Below are positions 63,794-64,000 of a stretch of DNA of 64,000 nucleotides, piece by piece. The stretch comes from Chitinophagales bacterium. Its GTDB lineage: Bacteria; Bacteroidota; Bacteroidia; Chitinophagales; Saprospiraceae. Below the pieces are notes generated by a model. It ran no database searches and had not been told where the DNA came from. It worked only from the letters and a program-made list of their open reading frames with translations. The stretch spans positions 266,978-330,977 of the forward strand of contig JAAFJY010000001.1 of the NCBI GenBank assembly GCA_013299105.1, read 5' to 3'. Position 1 is the first letter of the stretch; each line of letters starts with the position of its first letter. A program made the position numbers and the translations under genes.

Positions 63794-64000
63794 TCAAAAC
63801 CACTCCTGATTCCCCAATTCCGCATACACCTTCCGAATCCCTGTTTCCAGATCGGTGTGTGCTTTCCAGCCCAGTTTGTTCAGCTTGGATACGTCCATTA
63901 GCTTGCGAGGGGTGCCGTCGGGTTTGCTGGAGTCGAAGCGCAAGTTGCCCGAGTAACCTACGATTTCGCGGATAAGCAAAGCCAACTCTTTGATCGAGAG
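63794..64000 (-). CDS. fcl: GDP-L-fucose synthase, C-terminal part (partial)
   Basis: Only the last 68 codons are inside the window. The frame is open to the edge, so the gene continues beyond 64000. The residues ELALLIREIVGYSGNLRFD, SSKPDGTPRKLMDVSKLNKLGW and ETGIRKVYAEL match the C-terminal end of GDP-4-keto-6-deoxymannose epimerase/reductase. That enzyme makes GDP-L-fucose for surface polysaccharides, which fits the nearby GT2 gene only loosely. Confidence 0.85.
   Translation of the reverse strand, partial: LSIKELALLIREIVGYSGNLRFDSSKPDGTPRKLMDVSKLNKLGWKAHTDLETGIRKVYAELGNQEWF

Overview
The window looks like a chromosomal segment of a Bacteroidota bacterium, most likely from the Saprospiria (Haliscomenobacter-like; this placement is inference). 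The signs are two proteins with type IX secretion (T9SS) C-terminal sorting domains, the Bacteroidota-restricted families DUF4270, DUF4286 and DUF4290, the panC / GT5-like / DUF4270 neighbourhood, LytTR and hybrid histidine kinases, and almost no Shine-Dalgarno sequences. I saw no rRNA, tRNA or CRISPR array.

Layout. 1-3.9 kb: DUF4272, ADP-ribosylglycohydrolase, DUF2278/lamin-tail and START-domain genes. 3.9-6.8 kb: a pile of mobile DNA, with small inverted-repeat elements, an intact IS5-family insertion sequence and a frameshifted IS4-family transposase. 6.9-13 kb: panC, divergent from a GT5-like half-protein and a DUF4270 lipoprotein, then DUF4290-murA-DUF4286. 13.7-18.6 kb: a fused 5-oxoprolinase and a TPR lipoprotein. 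18.9-24.6 kb: a giant protein of two D-Ala-D-Ala-ligase-like modules plus a membrane segment and three PASTA repeats, then folB and a T9SS cargo. 24.6-31 kb: a class C serine hydrolase, a Crp/Fnr regulator, two tandem hybrid kinases and a mini T9SS protein. 31-37.5 kb: a TPR membrane protein, recN, and lipoprotein, esterase and YdeI genes. 38-47.5 kb: a LytTR two-component pair divergent from an aspartyl-protease/esterase fusion, an AraC regulator, small DUF1801/MmcQ/YdeI genes and a beta-lactamase-like lipoprotein. 48-57.4 kb: a defence island, namely a type I restriction-modification operon (hsdM, a small unknown gene, hsdS, hsdR) followed by a Septu-like ATPase/HNH pair whose HNH gene has an in-frame stop. 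57.5-64 kb: an SDR gene, a membrane protein and an ECF sigma factor in one operon, a GT2 glycosyltransferase, a secreted glutamate racemase homologue, an unknown gene and the end of a GDP-fucose synthase gene.

Two themes stand out. First, the spacers carry several families of small, non-coding, inverted-repeat elements (six are described), some nested in each other. One has the GTAAG end and 8-bp duplication of IS66-type elements, and several abut start codons. Second, cell-wall functions take odd forms: MurA has Asp for the catalytic Cys, the double ligase-like/PASTA protein has one decayed half, and the glutamate racemase homologue has a signal peptide. All function calls rest on reading motifs by eye, without database searches.
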